Shown here one piece after another: positions 15,902 to 29,031 of a DNA stretch of 64,000 bases; within the stretch, counting starts at the first letter, position 1, and every line of letters begins with the position of its first letter. The notes below the pieces were generated by a model. It was not told the origin of the DNA. It did no database searches and was given only the letters and a program-made list of their open reading frames with translations. The stretch spans positions 233,157-297,156 of the forward strand of contig NZ_JAHTKI010000005.1 of NCBI RefSeq assembly GCF_019145475.1, read 5' to 3'. The position numbers and the translations under genes were made by a program. Origin of the DNA: Pseudomonas botevensis. Lineage in GTDB: Bacteria > Pseudomonadota > Gammaproteobacteria > Pseudomonadales > Pseudomonadaceae.

Positions 15902-18900
15902 ATGACCGACGCGTTCGAACTCCCCAGCACCCTGGTCCAAGCCCTCCAGCGCCGCGCGGCCCTGACGCCGGATCGGCTAGCCCTGCGTTTTCTCGCGGAA
16001 TCCGAGGAGCAGGCTGTGGTGCTCAGTTATCGCGAACTCGATCAACGCGCGCGTACCATTGCCGCCGCGTTGCAGGCCGAGGCCGGTTTCGGCGAGCGCG
16101 CGGTATTGCTGTTTCCCAGCGGCCCGGATTACGTCGCGGCCTTCTTCGGTTGCCTGTATGCGGGCGTGATCGCGGTGCCGGCCTATCCGCCGGAATCGGC
16201 CCGTCGCCATCATCAGGAACGCTTGCTGTCGATCATTGCCGACGCCGAACCGCGTCTGCTGCTGACCAGTGCCGACCTGCGCGACGCCTTGCAGCAGATC
16301 GAAGGCGCGCCGCCGCTGTTGTGTGTCGACACCCTCGACAGCGCGCTGGCCGAGCGTTGGGTCGAGCCGCCCCTGCCGCAAGATCACATCGCGTTCCTGC
16401 AATACACCTCCGGCTCCACCGCGCTGCCCAAGGGCGTGCAGGTCAGCCACGGCAATCTGGTCGCCAACGAGCTGCTGATCCGCCACGGTTTCGGCATCGA
16501 CGTGAACCCGGACGACGTCATCGTCAGTTGGTTGCCGCTGTACCACGACATGGGTCTGATCGGCGGTCTGCTGCAACCGATCTTCAGCGGTGTGCCGTGC
16601 ATTCTGATGTCCCCGGCGTACTTCCTCGGCCGGCCACTGCGCTGGCTCGAAGCGATCAGCCAATACGGCGGCACCATCAGCGGCGGCCCGGACTTCGCCT
16701 ACCGTCTGTGCAGCGAGCGGGTCAGCGAGTCGGCCATGGAGCGCCTCGACCTCAGCCGCTGGCGCGTGGCGTATTCCGGTTCGGAGCCGATCCGCCTCGA
16801 TACCCTCGAACGCTTCGCCGAGAAGTTCGTCACCTGCGGTTTCAGCGAAGACAGCTTCATGGCGTCCTACGGTCTGGCTGAGGCGACCCTGTTTGTCGCC
16901 GGCACGCCGCGCGGGCAAGGGATTCCGGCCCTGCGCGTGGACGATCAGGCGCTGGCGCAGAACCGCGCCGAGCCTGGCACCGGCAGCCCGATCATGAGTT
17001 GCGGCATCAGCCAGCCTGAGCATGCGGTGCTGATCGTCGAGCCGAATCGTCTTGAAGAACTGCCTGACAATGCCGTCGGCGAAGTCTGGGCCGCCGGGCC
17101 GAGCATCGCCCACGGCTACTGGCGCAATCCGCAAGCCAGCGCCAAGACCTTCGTCCAGCATGCCGGCCGCACCTGGCTGCGTACCGGTGACCTGGGATTC
17201 ATCCGTGATGGCGAGCTGTTCATCACCGGTCGCCTGAAAGACATGCTGATCGTGCGCGGTCACAACCTTTATCCGCAGGACATCGAGCAAACCGTCGAGC
17301 GCGAAGTGGAAGTGGTTCGCAAGGGCCGGGTCGCGGCGTTCGCAGTCAGCCAGCATGGCGAAGAGGGCATCGGCATCGCGGCGGAAATCAGCCGCAGCGT
17401 GCAGAAAATCCTCCCGCCGGAGGCGCTGATCAAAGCCATCCGCCAGGCCGTGGCCGAGGCTTATCAGGAAGCACCGAGCGTGGTGGTGCTGCTCAATCCA
17501 GGCGCGTTGCCGAAGACGTCCAGCGGCAAACTGCAACGTTCGGCGTGCCGCAATCGTCTGGCCGACGGCAGCCTCGACAGCTACGCAGTGTTCCCGACAA
17601 CCACCGGCGAATCGCAAGAATCGACCGTCTCCGCCTCCGAGCTGGAAACCTTGATCGGCGCGATCTGGGCCGAGCAACTGAACGTCAAGCAGGTCGCGGC
17701 CGACGATCACTTTTTCCTCCTCGGCGGTAACTCGATCGCCGCCACCCAAGTGATTGCCAGGGTGCGCGAAGAGCTGGGCCTGGAGCTGAATCTGCGCCTG
17801 CTCTTCGAAGCGCCCACCCTCGCGGCATTCGCCGCCGCCGTGGCGCAGCAGCAACAGGATGGCGGCAGCGCCCAGGGCGAAATCGCCGCGCTGTCGCGCA
17901 ACGAGCCGCTGCCGCAATCCCTGGCGCAAAACCGTCTGTGGATCACCTGGCAACTCGATCCGCAGAGCAGCGCCTACAACATTCCCGGCGCCTTGCGCCT
18001 GCGTGGCGAACTGGATGAGGACGCCCTGCGCGCCAGTTTCCAGCAACTGGTCGAGCGTCACGAATCCCTGCGCACGCGCTTCTTCGAGCGTGACGGCGTG
18101 GCCCTGCAACAGGTGGTCGCAGCGGGTGAATTCAACCTGCAACGGATCGACATCAGCGATCTGCCGCCCGCCGAGCGTGAAACCCGTGCGCAACAGATTC
18201 GCGAGGACGAGGCACGTACCCAGTTCGATCTGGAAAAAGGCCCGCTGCTGTGGGTGACGCTGATTCGTCTCGATGACGAAGATCACCAACTGCTGGTGAC
18301 GATGCACCACATCATCGCCGACGGTTGGTCGATGAACGTGCTGATCGACGAGTTCTCGCGCCTGTACGCCGCTGCCTCCCAAGGTGCGACGGCCAATCTC
18401 CCGGCCTTGCCGACCCAATACGCTGACTACGGCAGTTGGCAGCGCCAATGGCTGGCGCAAGGTGAGGGCGAGCGGCAACTGGGGTACTGGAAAGCGCAGT
18501 TGGGTGACGAGCACCCGACCCTCGAACTGGCCACTGACCATCCGCGCTCGGCGAAGATCAAGCACAGCGCCGCACGGCATGGCGTGCGGCTGAGCGTCAG
18601 CCTCAGCGAGGCGATTCGCAACACCGCCCAGGCCCATCAATCCACCCCGTTCATGCTGTTGCTCGCGGCGTTCCAGAGCCTGTTGCACCGCTACAGCGGC
18701 CAGCGCGACATTCGCATCGGCGTGCCCAACGCCAACCGTCCGCGCCTGGAAACCCAGGGCCTGATCGGCTTCTTCATCAACACCCAGGTGCTGCGTGCCG
18801 AGGTCGATTCGCGCCTGCCATTCGTGGAGCTGCTGGCCCGGACCCGTCAGGCTGCGCTCGGCGCCCAGGCGAATCAGGATCTGCCGTTCGAACAACTGCT

Positions 18901-21900
18901 CGAAGCCTTCCCGCAGGCGCGCGAACAAGGCTTGTTCCAGGTCATGTTCAACCACCAGCAACGCGACCTGAGTGCGCTGAAACGCCTGCCGGGACTGCTC
19001 GCCGAAGAACTGCCGTGGCACAGCCGCGAGGCCAAGTTCGATCTGCAACTGCACAGCGAAGAAGACCGCAACGGGCGCCTGAGCCTGTCCTTCGACTACG
19101 CCGATGAGCTGTTCGACGCCGCGACCATCGAGCGTCTGGCCGAGCATTTCTGCAACCTGTTGCGCGAGGTCTGCGAGCGTCCGCAGCAAGCCATCGGCGA
19201 CCTGCCATTGCTGACCGCCGCCGAACACGATCAGCAGAAGGTCTGGAGCGTTGCCCCTTGCACGCCGGCGCAGCAATGGCTGCCGGAACTGCTCAACGCA
19301 CAAGCACAGCAGACCCCGGAGCGCACTGCGCTGGTGTGGGACGGCGGCAGTTACGACTTCGCCGAGTTGCACACCCAAGCCAACCGTCTGGCGCATTATC
19401 TGCGTGACAAAGGCGTCGGCCCGGACGTGTGCGTGGCTATCGCCTGCGAGCGTTCGCCGCAACTGCTGATCGGTCTGCTGGCGATCATCAAGGCGGGCGG
19501 CGCCTATGTGCCGCTGGACCCGGACTACCCGGCCGAACGTCTGGCCTACATGCTCAGCGACAGCGGCGTCGAACTGCTGCTGACCCAGACCGCTTTGCTC
19601 GACCGTTTGCCGGCCAGCGAGGGCGTCAGCGTCATCGCCATGGATTCCCTGCACCTGGAGAACTGGCCGAGCCAGGCCCCGGGGCTGCACCTGCACGGTG
19701 ACCACCTCGCCTACGTGATCTACACCTCCGGTTCCACCGGTCAGCCGAAGGGCGTCGGCAACACCCACGCAGCACTGGCCGAGCGCTTGCAATGGATGCA
19801 GAACACCTATCGCCTGAACGACAGCGACGTGCTGCTGCAGAAAGCGCCGATCAGTTTCGACGTGTCGGTGTGGGAATGCTTCTGGCCGCTGATCACCGGT
19901 GCGCGCCTGGCGATTGCCGGCCCCGGTGAGCATCGTGATCCGCATCGGATCGCGCAACTGGTTCAGCAATACGGCGTGACCACGCTGCACTTCGTACCGC
20001 CGCTGCTTTCGCTGTTTGTCGACGAACCGCTGAGCGCCGAATGCACTAGCCTGCGCCGGGTGTTCTCCGGTGGCGAAGCGCTGCCGGCGGAACTGCGCAA
20101 CCGGCTGCTGGCGCAACTGCCGGCAGTGCAACTGCACAACCGCTACGGTCCGACCGAAACCGCGATCAACGTTACCCATTGGCATTGCTCGACCGGCGAC
20201 GGCGAGCGCTCGCCGATCGGCCGGCCGCTGGGCAATGTGATCTGCCGCGTACTCGACAGCGACCTGAACCCGGTGCCGGCCGGTGTGCCGGGCGAGCTGT
20301 GCATCAGTGGCATTGGCCTGGCCCGTGGTTACCTCGGGCGTCCGGCGTTGACCGCCGAGCGTTTCGTGGTCGATCCGCTGGGCGAGCAGGGCGCACGTTT
20401 GTACCGCACCGGTGACCGTGCACGCTGGACTGCCGAGGGCGTGATCGAATACCTCGGCCGCCTCGATCAGCAGGTCAAGTTGCGCGGCTTCCGCGTCGAG
20501 CCGGAAGAAATCGAAGCGCGGCTGCTGGCTCAGGACAGCGTCGCCCAGGCCGTGGTGCTGGTCCGCGAAACCGCCGCCGGTGCGCAACTGATCGGCTACT
20601 TCACCACCACCGATTCCAGCGAAGACCCGGACGCGCAAATCACCCGCCTGAAAACCGCGCTGGCCGCCGAGCTGCCGGAGTACATGGTGCCGGCGCAACT
20701 GATGCGCCTCGACGAAATGCCCCTCAGCCCGAGCGGCAAACTCGATCGCCGTGCGCTGCCCGAGCCGCAATGGCACGTGCGCGAGCATGTCGAGCCGGTC
20801 ACTGAGCTGGAGCAACAGATCGCCGCGATCTGGCGCGAAGTGCTGGGCCTGGCGCAAGTCGGCCTGCGCGACGATTTCTTCGCCCTCGGCGGTCACTCGC
20901 TGCTCGCCACGCAAATCATTTCCCGGACCCGTCAGGCCTGCGACGTCGAGTTGCCGCTGCGCGCACTGTTCGAACACAGCGAACTGGGGGATTTCGCCGG
21001 GCAGATCCGCCTGATCCAGGCCAGTGGCCGCACCAACAAACAGCCGCCGATCGACAAGGTCGACCGCAGCCAACCGGTGCCGCTGTCGTATTCCCAGCAG
21101 CGCATGTGGTTCCTCTGGCAGATGGAACCGGACAGCCCGGCGTACAACGTCGGTGGCATGGCGCGCCTGCGTGGCGTGCTGGATGTCGGGCGTTTCGAGG
21201 CGGCGTTGCAGGCGTTGATCCTGCGCCACGAAACCCTGCGCACCACGTTCCCGAGCGTCGACGGCGTGGCCCGTCAGCAGGTGCATGCCGAAACCGGCGT
21301 GCGCATGGACTGGAAGGATTTCTCCAAACTCGCCGCTGACCTGCGCGAGCAGAAAGTCCAGCAACTGGCCGACGAAGAAGCCCATCAGCCGTTCGATCTG
21401 GAAACCGGTCCGCTGCTGCGCGCCTGCCTGGTCAAGACCGCCGAACACGAACACTACTTCGTTCTGACCCTGCACCACATCGTCACTGAAGGCTGGGCGA
21501 TGGACATCTTCGCCCGCGAACTCAGCGCGTTGTACGAAGCCTTCGTCGACGACCGCGAGTCGCCGCTGGAAGCGTTGCCGGTGCAGTACCTCGATTACAG
21601 CGTCTGGCAGCGCAACTGGCTGGAGTCCGGCGAGCGTCAGCGTCAGCTCGATTACTGGACCGCGCAACTGGGCCGCGAACATCCGCTGCTGGAATTGCCG
21701 GGCGACCGTCCGCGTCCGCCGGTGCAAAGCCATCAGGGCGAACTGTTCCGTTTCGATCTCAGCGATGACCTCGCCGCCCGCGTCCGTGCGTTCAATGCGC
21801 AGAACGGTCTGACCCTGTTCATGACCATGACCGCCGCGCTCGCCACGCTGCTCTACCGCTACAGCGGCCAGACCGATCTGCGCATCGGTGCGCCGGTGGC

Positions 21901-24900
21901 CAACCGCATTCGCCCGGAAAGTGAAGGGCTGATCGGTGCGTTCCTCAACACTCAGGTGCTGCGTTGCCAGCTCGACGGCCAGATGTCGGTGGGCGAGTTG
22001 TTCGAGCAAGTGCGCCACACCGTCATCGAAGGTCAGTCCCATCAGGACCTGCCGTTCGATCATCTGGTGGAGGCGTTGCAGCCGCCGCGCAGTGCTGCCT
22101 ACAACCCGCTGTTCCAGGTGATGTGCAACGTGCAGCGCTGGGAGTTCCAGCAGAGCCGCACCCTAGCCGGGATGACTGTCGAGTACCTGGCCAACGATGC
22201 GCGGGCGACCAAGTTCGACCTCAACCTGGAAGTCACCGACCTCGACCATCGCCTCGGTTGCTGCCTGACTTACAGCACCGACCTGTTCGACGAGCCGACC
22301 ATCGCCCGTATGGCCAAACATTGGCGCAACCTGCTGGAAGCGCTGATCGCCGACCCGCAACAACGCCTCAGCGAACTGCCGCTGCTCGACACGGCTGAGC
22401 GTCAGCAATTGCTCGACAGCCTCGGCGTCGAGCCGGGCGAGCGACGTCTCGACCAGTGCATCCATCACCTGTTCGCCGAGCAGGCGCTGGTGCGCAAGGA
22501 CGCTCCGGCCCTGACCTTCGCCGGACAGACCCTGAGCTACGCCGAGCTGGATGCGCGGGCCAATCGTCTGGCCTGGGTGCTGCGTGAACGCGGTGTCGGG
22601 CCGCAAGTGCGAGTCGGTCTGGCGCTGGAGCGTTCGCTGGAAATGGTCATCGGCCTGCTGGCGATTCTCAAGGCTGGCGGCGCCTACGTGCCGCTGGACC
22701 CGGAATACCCGCTCGATCGCCTGCATTACATGATCGAGGACAGCGGCGTCGGCCTGCTGCTCAGCGACCGCGCGATGTTCACGGCCCTCGGTGAACTGCC
22801 GCCGAACGTGGCGCGCTGGTGCCTGGAAGATGACCGCGCCGCGCTCGCCGATTACCCGGCCACGGAGTTGCCGTTCATCAGCCTGCCGCAGCATCAGGCG
22901 TACCTGATCTACACCTCGGGCTCCACCGGCAAGCCGAAAGGCGTGGTGGTGTCCCACGGTGAAATCGCCATGCATTGCCAAGCGGTGATCGAGCGGTTCG
23001 GCATGCGCCCGGATGACTGCGAACTGCACTTCTATTCGATCAACTTCGACGCCGCCACCGAGCGTCTGCTGGTGCCGTTGCTCAGCGGCGCGCAAGTGGT
23101 GCTGCGTGCGCAGGGGCAGTGGGACGCGGAAGAAATCTGCGATCTGATTCGCACCCATCGCATCAATGTCCTCGGGTTCACGCCGAGCTACGGCAGCCAG
23201 TTGGCGCAATTCCTGGCGACGCAAAACGACACCCTGCCGGTGCGGATGATCATCACCGGTGGCGAGGCGCTGACCGGCGAACACCTGCAACGGATTCGCG
23301 CCGCCTTCAAGCCGAGCCTGTTCTTCAACGCCTACGGTCCGACCGAAACCGTGGTCATGCCGCTGGCGAGCCTGGCGCCGCCCGTGCTGGAAGAGGGCGC
23401 GGGCAGCGTGCCGATCGGCAGCGTGATCGGCGACCGTGTGGCCTACATTCTCGACGCCGATCTGGCGCTGGTGCCGCAAGGCGCGACCGGGGAACTGTTC
23501 GTCGGCGGTGCCGGCCTGGCCCTGGGTTATCACGAGCGCGCCGGCATCAGTGCCGAACGCTTTGTCGCCGACCCGTTCGCCGCCGATGGCGGGCGCATGT
23601 ACCGCACCGGCGACCTGGTGCGCCAACGCGCCGACGGCTTGGTGGAGTACCTGGGGCGGATCGACCATCAGGTGAAGATCCGTGGTTTCCGCATCGAGCT
23701 GGGCGAGATCGAAACCCGCCTGCTGGAGCACGCCTCGATTCGCGAAGCGGTGGTGTTGGCGCTGGATGCGCCGAGCGGCAAGCAACTGGTTGGCTATCTG
23801 GTGACCGAAGTGGCCGAGCAGGGCGACGCCGAGCAAGCCGAACTGCGCGAAGCGCTGAAGGCGCACCTCAAGGCGCAACTGCCGGACTACATGGTGCCGA
23901 CCCACCTGATCCTGCTGGCGAGCATGCCGCTGACCGCCAACGGCAAGCTCGACCGTCGCGCCTTGCCGGCGCCGGACCCGGAGCTGAACCGTCAGGATTA
24001 CGTGGCGCCGAGCAATGAGCTGGAACAGACCCTGGCGCAGATCTGGTGCGAGGTGCTCAACGTCCAGCAGGTCGGCCTCAACGACAACTTCTTTGAACTG
24101 GGCGGCGATTCGATCCTGTCGATCCAGGTGGTCAGCCGTGCGCGACAGCAGGGCATTCATTTCAGCCCGCGCGACCTGTTCCAGCATCAGACCGTGCAGA
24201 CCCTCGCGGCTGTCGCCAGCCGCAGCGAGCAAATCACCGCCGAACAAGGACTGGTCAGCGGTGAGTCACGCCTGACGCCGATCCAGCATTGGTTCTTCGA
24301 CAGCGAGATTCCCCAGCGTCAGCACTGGAACCAGGCGTTGTTGCTGGAGCCGACTTCGGTCCTGGAACCGCATCGGCTGGAGCAAGCGCTGTTGGCGGTC
24401 ATCGAGCAGCATGACGCCTTGCGTCTGCGCTTCACCGAGAGTACGGGCCAGTGGCAGGCGAGCCATCAGCCGGTGTCCGATGCCGCTGTGCTGTGGCAGG
24501 TTCGCGTGCCGTCGATGGACCAGTGCCAGGCGCTGTTCGCCGACGCCCAGCGCAGCCTCGATCTGCAGGAAGGGCCGCTGATGCGTGTCGTGCTGGTCGA
24601 TGGGCCTGAGGGACAGCAACGCCTGTTTATCGCGATCCATCACCTGGTCGTCGACGGCGTGTCGTGGCGCGTCTTGCTCGACGATCTGCAAACCGTGTAT
24701 CGCCAGCTCGAGGCCGGGCAGTCGGTAAAACTGCCGGCGAAAACCAGCGCCTTCAAGGACTGGGCGGCGCGCTTGCAGGCTTATGCCGGCAGCGAATCCC
24801 TGCGCGAAGAACGGGACTGGTGGCAAGCGCAACTGGCCGGGCCGAGTGCCGAATTGCCGTGCGAAAACCCGCAAGGCGGTCAGCAGAATCGCCACGCGCA

Positions 24901-27900
24901 AACCGTCAGCGTGCGTCTCGACGCCGAGCACACCCAACAGTTGTTGCAGCAGGCACCGAGTGCCTACCGCACCCAGGTCAACGACCTGTTGCTGACCGCG
25001 CTGGCTCGCGTGCTGTGCCGTTGGAGTGGCCAGCCATCGGCGCTGATTCAACTGGAAGGCCACGGTCGCGAAACCCTGTTCGACGAAATCGACCTGACCC
25101 GCACCGTCGGCTGGTTCACCAGCGCTTATCCGCTGCGCCTGACCCCGCACAACATCGAAGAGGCCGCCGGACAGGGCGCTTCGATCAAGGCGATCAAGGA
25201 GCAACTGCGCGCGGTGCCGCACAAAGGCCTGGGTTACGGCGTGCTGCGTTATCTGGCCGATGACGCCAGCCGCGCGAGCATGGCGGCATTGCCGCATGCA
25301 CCGATCACCTTCAACTACCTTGGCCAGTTCGACCAAAGCTTCGGCAGCGAGGCGTTGTTCCGTCCGCTGGACGAGCCGGTCGGCGCGGCCCACGACCCGC
25401 AGGCGCCATTGCCGAACGAGTTGAGCGTCGACAGTCAGGTCTACGGCGGTGAGTTGCTGCTGCGCTGGACCTTCAGCGCCGAGCGTTACGACGCGCAGAC
25501 CATCAATGAACTGGCCGATGCCTACCTTGGCGAATTGCAGAGCCTGATCGAACACTGCCTGCAAGACTCCGCCGGTGGCCTGACGCCGTCGGACTTCCCG
25601 CTGGCGAAACTGACTCAGGCACAGCTCGACGCATTGCCGGTGCCGGCGGCGCACATCGAGGATGTGTATCCGCTGACGCCGATGCAGGAGGGTATGCTGC
25701 TGCACACCCTGCTCGAGCCGGGCACCGGCCTGTACTACATGCAGGATCGCTACCGCATCAACAGCGAACTCGACCCCGAGCGTTTCGCCCAGGCCTGGCA
25801 AGCGGTGGTCGCCCGTCACGAATCGTTGCGCGCCTCGTTCTGCTGGAACGTCGGCGAAGACATGCTGCAAGTGATTCACACCCCGGGCCGCACGCCGATC
25901 GAGTATCTGGACTGGAGCGCCGTTGCCGAAGCCGAGCAGGAACCGCAACTGCAGGCGCTGCTGAAAAGCGAGCGCGAGGCCGGCTTCGATCTGCTCAATC
26001 AGGCGCCGTTCCATCTGCGCCTGATCAAGGTCGGCGCGGCGCGCTACTGGTTCATGATGAGCAACCACCACATCCTGATCGATGCCTGGTGCCGTTCGCT
26101 GCTGATGAACGACTTCTTCGAGATTTACACCGCGCTGGGCGAAGGTCGCGACGCGCAGCTTTCCGTACCACCGCGCTACCGCGATTACATCGGCTGGCTG
26201 CAACGCCAGAGCCTGGCCGAGGCGCGTCAGTGGTGGCAGCAGAACCTGCAAGGGTTCGAGCGCACCACGCCGATCCCGAGCGACCGGCCATTCCTGCGCG
26301 AGCATGCCGGCGAAAGCGGCGGCATGATCGTCGGCGACCGCTACACCCGTCTCGATGTGCAGGATGGCGCCCGTCTGCGTGAGCTGGCCCAGGCCCATCA
26401 ACTGACCGTCAATACATTTGCCCAGGCCGCGTGGGCGCTGGTGCTGCGTCGTCTGAGCGGTGATCGCGACGTACTGTTCGGCGTCACCGTGGCCGGGCGA
26501 CCGGTGGACATGCCGCAGATGCAACGCACCGTCGGCCTGTTCATCAACAGCATCGCGCTGCGGGTGCAGATTCCGGCGGACGACCAGCGCGCCAGCGTGC
26601 GGCAGTGGCTGAGCGGTCTGCTCGACAGCAACATGCAATTGCGCGAGTACGAATATCTGCCGCTGGTGAACATCCAGGAGCAAAGCGAACTGCCGAAAGG
26701 CCAGCCGCTGTTCGACAGCCTGTTCGTGTTCGAGAACGCCCCGGTGGAAGTCTCGGTGCTGGATCGCGCGCAGAGCCTCAACGCGACTTCGGACTCGGGC
26801 CGGACCCACACCAACTTCCCGCTGACGGCGGTCTGCTATCCGGGCGATGACCTCGGTCTGCACCTGTCCTATGACCAGCGTTACTTCGACGAGTCGACGG
26901 TCGAGCGCATGCTGGGCGAGTTCAAGCGTCTGTTGCTGGCGCTGGTCGAGGGGTTCCATGGCGACATGGCTGACCTGCCGTTGCTGGGTGCAGAGGAACA
27001 GGACTTCCTGCTCCACGGCTGCAACCAGAGTGCTCACGACTATCCGCTGGAACAGAGCTACGTCGCCCAGTTCGAAGCGCAAGTGGCGGCGCACCCGCAG
27101 CGCATTGCCGCCAGTTGCCTCGAGCAACAGCAGAGCTACGAACAGTTGAACCAAAATGCCAACCGACTCGGCCATGCATTGGTCGCGGCGGGCGTGCAGA
27201 TGGATCAACCGGTGGCGCTGCTGGCCGAGCGTAACCTCGATCTGCTGGGCATGATTATCGGCAGCTTCAAGGCGGGCGCCGGTTACCTGCCGCTGGACCC
27301 GGGTCTGCCGAGTCAGCGCCTGAGCCGCATCATCGAACTCAGCCAAACGCCAGTGCTGGTGTGCAGCGCGGCTTGCCGTGAGCAGGCGCAGGTGTTGCTC
27401 GACGAGTTCGGTTGTGCCAACCGGCCACGCTTGCTGGTCTGGGAAGAGGTTCAGGCCAGCGCGCAATCGGCGGCCAATCCGGGGATCTACAGCGGCCCGG
27501 ACAACCTCGCCTACGTGATCTACACCTCCGGTTCCACCGGGTTGCCGAAAGGCGTGATGGTCGAGCAGCGCGGCATGCTCAACAACCAGTTGAGCAAGGT
27601 GCCGTACCTGAAGCTGAGTGACGCCGACGTGATCGCCCAGACCGCGTCGCAGAGCTTCGACATTTCGGTCTGGCAATTCCTCGCCGCGCCGTTGTTCGGC
27701 GCGCGGGTGGACATCGTGCCGAACATCATCGCCCACGATCCGCAAGGACTGCTGGTGCATGTGCAGGCCCAAGGCATCACCGTGCTGGAGAGCGTGCCGT
27801 CGCTGATCCAGGGCATGCTTGCTCAGGAGCGCCTGAGCCTCGACGGCTTGCGCTGGATGCTGCCGACCGGTGAAGCGATGCCGCCGGAACTGGCGCACCA

Positions 27901-28900
27901 ATGGCTGCTGCGTTACCCGGACATCGGTCTGGTCAACGCCTACGGCCCGGCGGAGTGCTCGGACGACGTGGCGTTCTTCCGCGTCGACCTGGCCTCGACG
28001 CGCGGCAGTTATCTGCCGATCGGCACACCGACCGACAACAACTTGCTGTATCTGCTCGATGGCGCGCTGGAACTGGTGCCGTTGGGTGCGGTGGGTGAGT
28101 TGTGCGTGGCCGGCACCGGCGTCGGTCGCGGTTATGTCAGCGATCCGCTGCGCACTGCGCCGGTGTTCGTGCCGAATCCGTTCGGCGCGCCGGGCGAGCG
28201 TCTGTACCGCACCGGTGACCTGGCGCGCCGTCGCAGCGACGGCGTGCTGGAGTACGTCGGCCGGGTCGACCATCAAGTGAAGATTCGCGGTTACCGGATC
28301 GAGCTGGGTGAGATCGAAGCGCGTCTGCACGAGCAGCCGGAAGTCCGCGACGGCGCGGTGGGTGTGCAGGAAGGCGCCAATGGCAAGCATTTGGTCGGTT
28401 ATCTGGTGGCGGCGGAGTCTGCGCTGAATCCGAGCGAGCGCCTGGAGCGAATCAAGCAGCGCCTGCGTGCCGAACTGCCGGAATACATGGTGCCGCTGCA
28501 CTGGCTGTGGCTGGATCGGCTGCCGCTCAACGCCAACGGCAAACTCGACCGCAAGGCCTTGCCGGCACTGGAGATCGGTCAGTTGCAGAGCCAGGATTAC
28601 CTGGCGCCGCGCAACGAGCTGGAGCAGACCCTGGCCGATATCTGGGCCGAGGTGCTGAAGGTCGAGAAGGTGGGCGTACTCGACAACTTCTTCGAACTCG
28701 GCGGCCACTCGCTGCTCGCCACGCAAATCGCTTCGCGGGTGCAGAAAACCCTGCAACGCGACGTGCCGCTGCGGGCGATGTTCGAATGCAGCACGGTGGC
28801 GGAACTGGCCGAGTACATCGAAGGGCTGGCGGCCAGTGACATCACCGAGGACAAGGTGGATCGGCTCAATGACCTGATGGCGGAGCTGGAGGGGCTTTAA
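15902..28900 (+). CDS. pvdL: Pyoverdine chromophore peptide synthetase PvdL
   Basis: 4332-residue synthetase that builds the acyl-Glu-Tyr-Dab start of pyoverdine. Domain order: acyl-CoA ligase (1-570), carrier (Ser611), condensation 1 (670-1100, HHIIADG 802-808), adenylation 1, carrier (Ser1666), condensation 2 (1725-2150), adenylation 2, carrier (Ser2737), epimerisation (2790-3240, HHLVVDG 2913-2919), condensation 3 (3250-3700), adenylation 3, carrier (Ser4270). There is no thioesterase, so the chain passes to PvdI/PvdJ-type synthetases elsewhere. By family these load a fatty acid, L-Glu, D-Tyr and L-Dab. By eye the first pocket has an arginine (suits Glu) and the third has acidic residues (suits Dab). 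Condensation 2 reads HHIVTEG and condensation 3 HHILIDA, departures from HHxxxDG. AGGAAAC precedes the ATG. Confidence 0.96.
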   Translation: MTDAFELPSTLVQALQRRAALTPDRLALRFLAESEEQAVVLSYRELDQRARTIAAALQAEAGFGERAVLLFPSGPDYVAAFFGCLYAGVIAVPAYPPESARRHHQERLLSIIADAEPRLLLTSADLRDALQQIEGAPPLLCVDTLDSALAERWVEPPLPQDHIAFLQYTSGSTALPKGVQVSHGNLVANELLIRHGFGIDVNPDDVIVSWLPLYHDMGLIGGLLQPIFSGVPCILMSPAYFLGRPLRWLEAISQYGGTISGGPDFAYRLCSERVSESAMERLDLSRWRVAYSGSEPIRLDTLERFAEKFVTCGFSEDSFMASYGLAEATLFVAGTPRGQGIPALRVDDQALAQNRAEPGTGSPIMSCGISQPEHAVLIVEPNRLEELPDNAVGEVWAAGPSIAHGYWRNPQASAKTFVQHAGRTWLRTGDLGFIRDGELFITGRLKDMLIVRGHNLYPQDIEQTVEREVEVVRKGRVAAFAVSQHGEEGIGIAAEISRSVQKILPPEALIKAIRQAVAEAYQEAPSVVVLLNPGALPKTSSGKLQRSACRNRLADGSLDSYAVFPTTTGESQESTVSASELETLIGAIWAEQLNVKQVAADDHFFLLGGNSIAATQVIARVREELGLELNLRLLFEAPTLAAFAAAVAQQQQDGGSAQGEIAALSRNEPLPQSLAQNRLWITWQLDPQSSAYNIPGALRLRGELDEDALRASFQQLVERHESLRTRFFERDGVALQQVVAAGEFNLQRIDISDLPPAERETRAQQIREDEARTQFDLEKGPLLWVTLIRLDDEDHQLLVTMHHIIADGWSMNVLIDEFSRLYAAASQGATANLPALPTQYADYGSWQRQWLAQGEGERQLGYWKAQLGDEHPTLELATDHPRSAKIKHSAARHGVRLSVSLSEAIRNTAQAHQSTPFMLLLAAFQSLLHRYSGQRDIRIGVPNANRPRLETQGLIGFFINTQVLRAEVDSRLPFVELLARTRQAALGAQANQDLPFEQLLEAFPQAREQGLFQVMFNHQQRDLSALKRLPGLLAEELPWHSREAKFDLQLHSEEDRNGRLSLSFDYADELFDAATIERLAEHFCNLLREVCERPQQAIGDLPLLTAAEHDQQKVWSVAPCTPAQQWLPELLNAQAQQTPERTALVWDGGSYDFAELHTQANRLAHYLRDKGVGPDVCVAIACERSPQLLIGLLAIIKAGGAYVPLDPDYPAERLAYMLSDSGVELLLTQTALLDRLPASEGVSVIAMDSLHLENWPSQAPGLHLHGDHLAYVIYTSGSTGQPKGVGNTHAALAERLQWMQNTYRLNDSDVLLQKAPISFDVSVWECFWPLITGARLAIAGPGEHRDPHRIAQLVQQYGVTTLHFVPPLLSLFVDEPLSAECTSLRRVFSGGEALPAELRNRLLAQLPAVQLHNRYGPTETAINVTHWHCSTGDGERSPIGRPLGNVICRVLDSDLNPVPAGVPGELCISGIGLARGYLGRPALTAERFVVDPLGEQGARLYRTGDRARWTAEGVIEYLGRLDQQVKLRGFRVEPEEIEARLLAQDSVAQAVVLVRETAAGAQLIGYFTTTDSSEDPDAQITRLKTALAAELPEYMVPAQLMRLDEMPLSPSGKLDRRALPEPQWHVREHVEPVTELEQQIAAIWREVLGLAQVGLRDDFFALGGHSLLATQIISRTRQACDVELPLRALFEHSELGDFAGQIRLIQASGRTNKQPPIDKVDRSQPVPLSYSQQRMWFLWQMEPDSPAYNVGGMARLRGVLDVGRFEAALQALILRHETLRTTFPSVDGVARQQVHAETGVRMDWKDFSKLAADLREQKVQQLADEEAHQPFDLETGPLLRACLVKTAEHEHYFVLTLHHIVTEGWAMDIFARELSALYEAFVDDRESPLEALPVQYLDYSVWQRNWLESGERQRQLDYWTAQLGREHPLLELPGDRPRPPVQSHQGELFRFDLSDDLAARVRAFNAQNGLTLFMTMTAALATLLYRYSGQTDLRIGAPVANRIRPESEGLIGAFLNTQVLRCQLDGQMSVGELFEQVRHTVIEGQSHQDLPFDHLVEALQPPRSAAYNPLFQVMCNVQRWEFQQSRTLAGMTVEYLANDARATKFDLNLEVTDLDHRLGCCLTYSTDLFDEPTIARMAKHWRNLLEALIADPQQRLSELPLLDTAERQQLLDSLGVEPGERRLDQCIHHLFAEQALVRKDAPALTFAGQTLSYAELDARANRLAWVLRERGVGPQVRVGLALERSLEMVIGLLAILKAGGAYVPLDPEYPLDRLHYMIEDSGVGLLLSDRAMFTALGELPPNVARWCLEDDRAALADYPATELPFISLPQHQAYLIYTSGSTGKPKGVVVSHGEIAMHCQAVIERFGMRPDDCELHFYSINFDAATERLLVPLLSGAQVVLRAQGQWDAEEICDLIRTHRINVLGFTPSYGSQLAQFLATQNDTLPVRMIITGGEALTGEHLQRIRAAFKPSLFFNAYGPTETVVMPLASLAPPVLEEGAGSVPIGSVIGDRVAYILDADLALVPQGATGELFVGGAGLALGYHERAGISAERFVADPFAADGGRMYRTGDLVRQRADGLVEYLGRIDHQVKIRGFRIELGEIETRLLEHASIREAVVLALDAPSGKQLVGYLVTEVAEQGDAEQAELREALKAHLKAQLPDYMVPTHLILLASMPLTANGKLDRRALPAPDPELNRQDYVAPSNELEQTLAQIWCEVLNVQQVGLNDNFFELGGDSILSIQVVSRARQQGIHFSPRDLFQHQTVQTLAAVASRSEQITAEQGLVSGESRLTPIQHWFFDSEIPQRQHWNQALLLEPTSVLEPHRLEQALLAVIEQHDALRLRFTESTGQWQASHQPVSDAAVLWQVRVPSMDQCQALFADAQRSLDLQEGPLMRVVLVDGPEGQQRLFIAIHHLVVDGVSWRVLLDDLQTVYRQLEAGQSVKLPAKTSAFKDWAARLQAYAGSESLREERDWWQAQLAGPSAELPCENPQGGQQNRHAQTVSVRLDAEHTQQLLQQAPSAYRTQVNDLLLTALARVLCRWSGQPSALIQLEGHGRETLFDEIDLTRTVGWFTSAYPLRLTPHNIEEAAGQGASIKAIKEQLRAVPHKGLGYGVLRYLADDASRASMAALPHAPITFNYLGQFDQSFGSEALFRPLDEPVGAAHDPQAPLPNELSVDSQVYGGELLLRWTFSAERYDAQTINELADAYLGELQSLIEHCLQDSAGGLTPSDFPLAKLTQAQLDALPVPAAHIEDVYPLTPMQEGMLLHTLLEPGTGLYYMQDRYRINSELDPERFAQAWQAVVARHESLRASFCWNVGEDMLQVIHTPGRTPIEYLDWSAVAEAEQEPQLQALLKSEREAGFDLLNQAPFHLRLIKVGAARYWFMMSNHHILIDAWCRSLLMNDFFEIYTALGEGRDAQLSVPPRYRDYIGWLQRQSLAEARQWWQQNLQGFERTTPIPSDRPFLREHAGESGGMIVGDRYTRLDVQDGARLRELAQAHQLTVNTFAQAAWALVLRRLSGDRDVLFGVTVAGRPVDMPQMQRTVGLFINSIALRVQIPADDQRASVRQWLSGLLDSNMQLREYEYLPLVNIQEQSELPKGQPLFDSLFVFENAPVEVSVLDRAQSLNATSDSGRTHTNFPLTAVCYPGDDLGLHLSYDQRYFDESTVERMLGEFKRLLLALVEGFHGDMADLPLLGAEEQDFLLHGCNQSAHDYPLEQSYVAQFEAQVAAHPQRIAASCLEQQQSYEQLNQNANRLGHALVAAGVQMDQPVALLAERNLDLLGMIIGSFKAGAGYLPLDPGLPSQRLSRIIELSQTPVLVCSAACREQAQVLLDEFGCANRPRLLVWEEVQASAQSAANPGIYSGPDNLAYVIYTSGSTGLPKGVMVEQRGMLNNQLSKVPYLKLSDADVIAQTASQSFDISVWQFLAAPLFGARVDIVPNIIAHDPQGLLVHVQAQGITVLESVPSLIQGMLAQERLSLDGLRWMLPTGEAMPPELAHQWLLRYPDIGLVNAYGPAECSDDVAFFRVDLASTRGSYLPIGTPTDNNLLYLLDGALELVPLGAVGELCVAGTGVGRGYVSDPLRTAPVFVPNPFGAPGERLYRTGDLARRRSDGVLEYVGRVDHQVKIRGYRIELGEIEARLHEQPEVRDGAVGVQEGANGKHLVGYLVAAESALNPSERLERIKQRLRAELPEYMVPLHWLWLDRLPLNANGKLDRKALPALEIGQLQSQDYLAPRNELEQTLADIWAEVLKVEKVGVLDNFFELGGHSLLATQIASRVQKTLQRDVPLRAMFECSTVAELAEYIEGLAASDITEDKVDRLNDLMAELEGL

Positions 28901-28985
28901 TCTCCAGCCTTCCCGAAGGCCTCAGACCAGACACCTTCAATCTGTCTTGTACATTCCCGTACATTTCCCCGGTTGACGATCAGAC

Positions 28986-29016
28986 ACCGGCAGCTCAGTC
29001 TGCCGGTTCTCTTTTT
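28986..29016 (+). terminator. Terminator after pvdL
   Basis: ACCGGCAG, 6-base loop, CTGCCGGT (28986-29007) followed by TCTCTTTTT. It separates pvdL from the hydrolase gene, which begins 15 bp further on. Confidence 0.8.
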
Positions 29017-29020
29017 CCAC

Positions 29021-29030
29021 GGAGGTGATC
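29021..29030 (+). promoter_or_regulatory. Unusually strong ribosome binding site
   Basis: GGAGGTGATC is a 10-nt perfect complement of the 16S rRNA 3' end, with GGAGG 6 nt before the ATG at 29032. No other start in the window has so full a match. Confidence 0.85.
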
Positions 29031-29031
29031 A

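Noticed and set aside
15652..16881. Plus-strand frame overlapping the pvdL start in another frame
   Set aside because: Rich in Arg/Pro/Ala as typical of frame shadows, and covers the pvdL promoter.
15977..22063. 2028-codon minus-strand frame opposite pvdL, and similar ones at 22163-24247 and 24266-28756
   Set aside because: Open only because of high GC and codon bias of pvdL; sequence matches no family and lacks ribosome sites.
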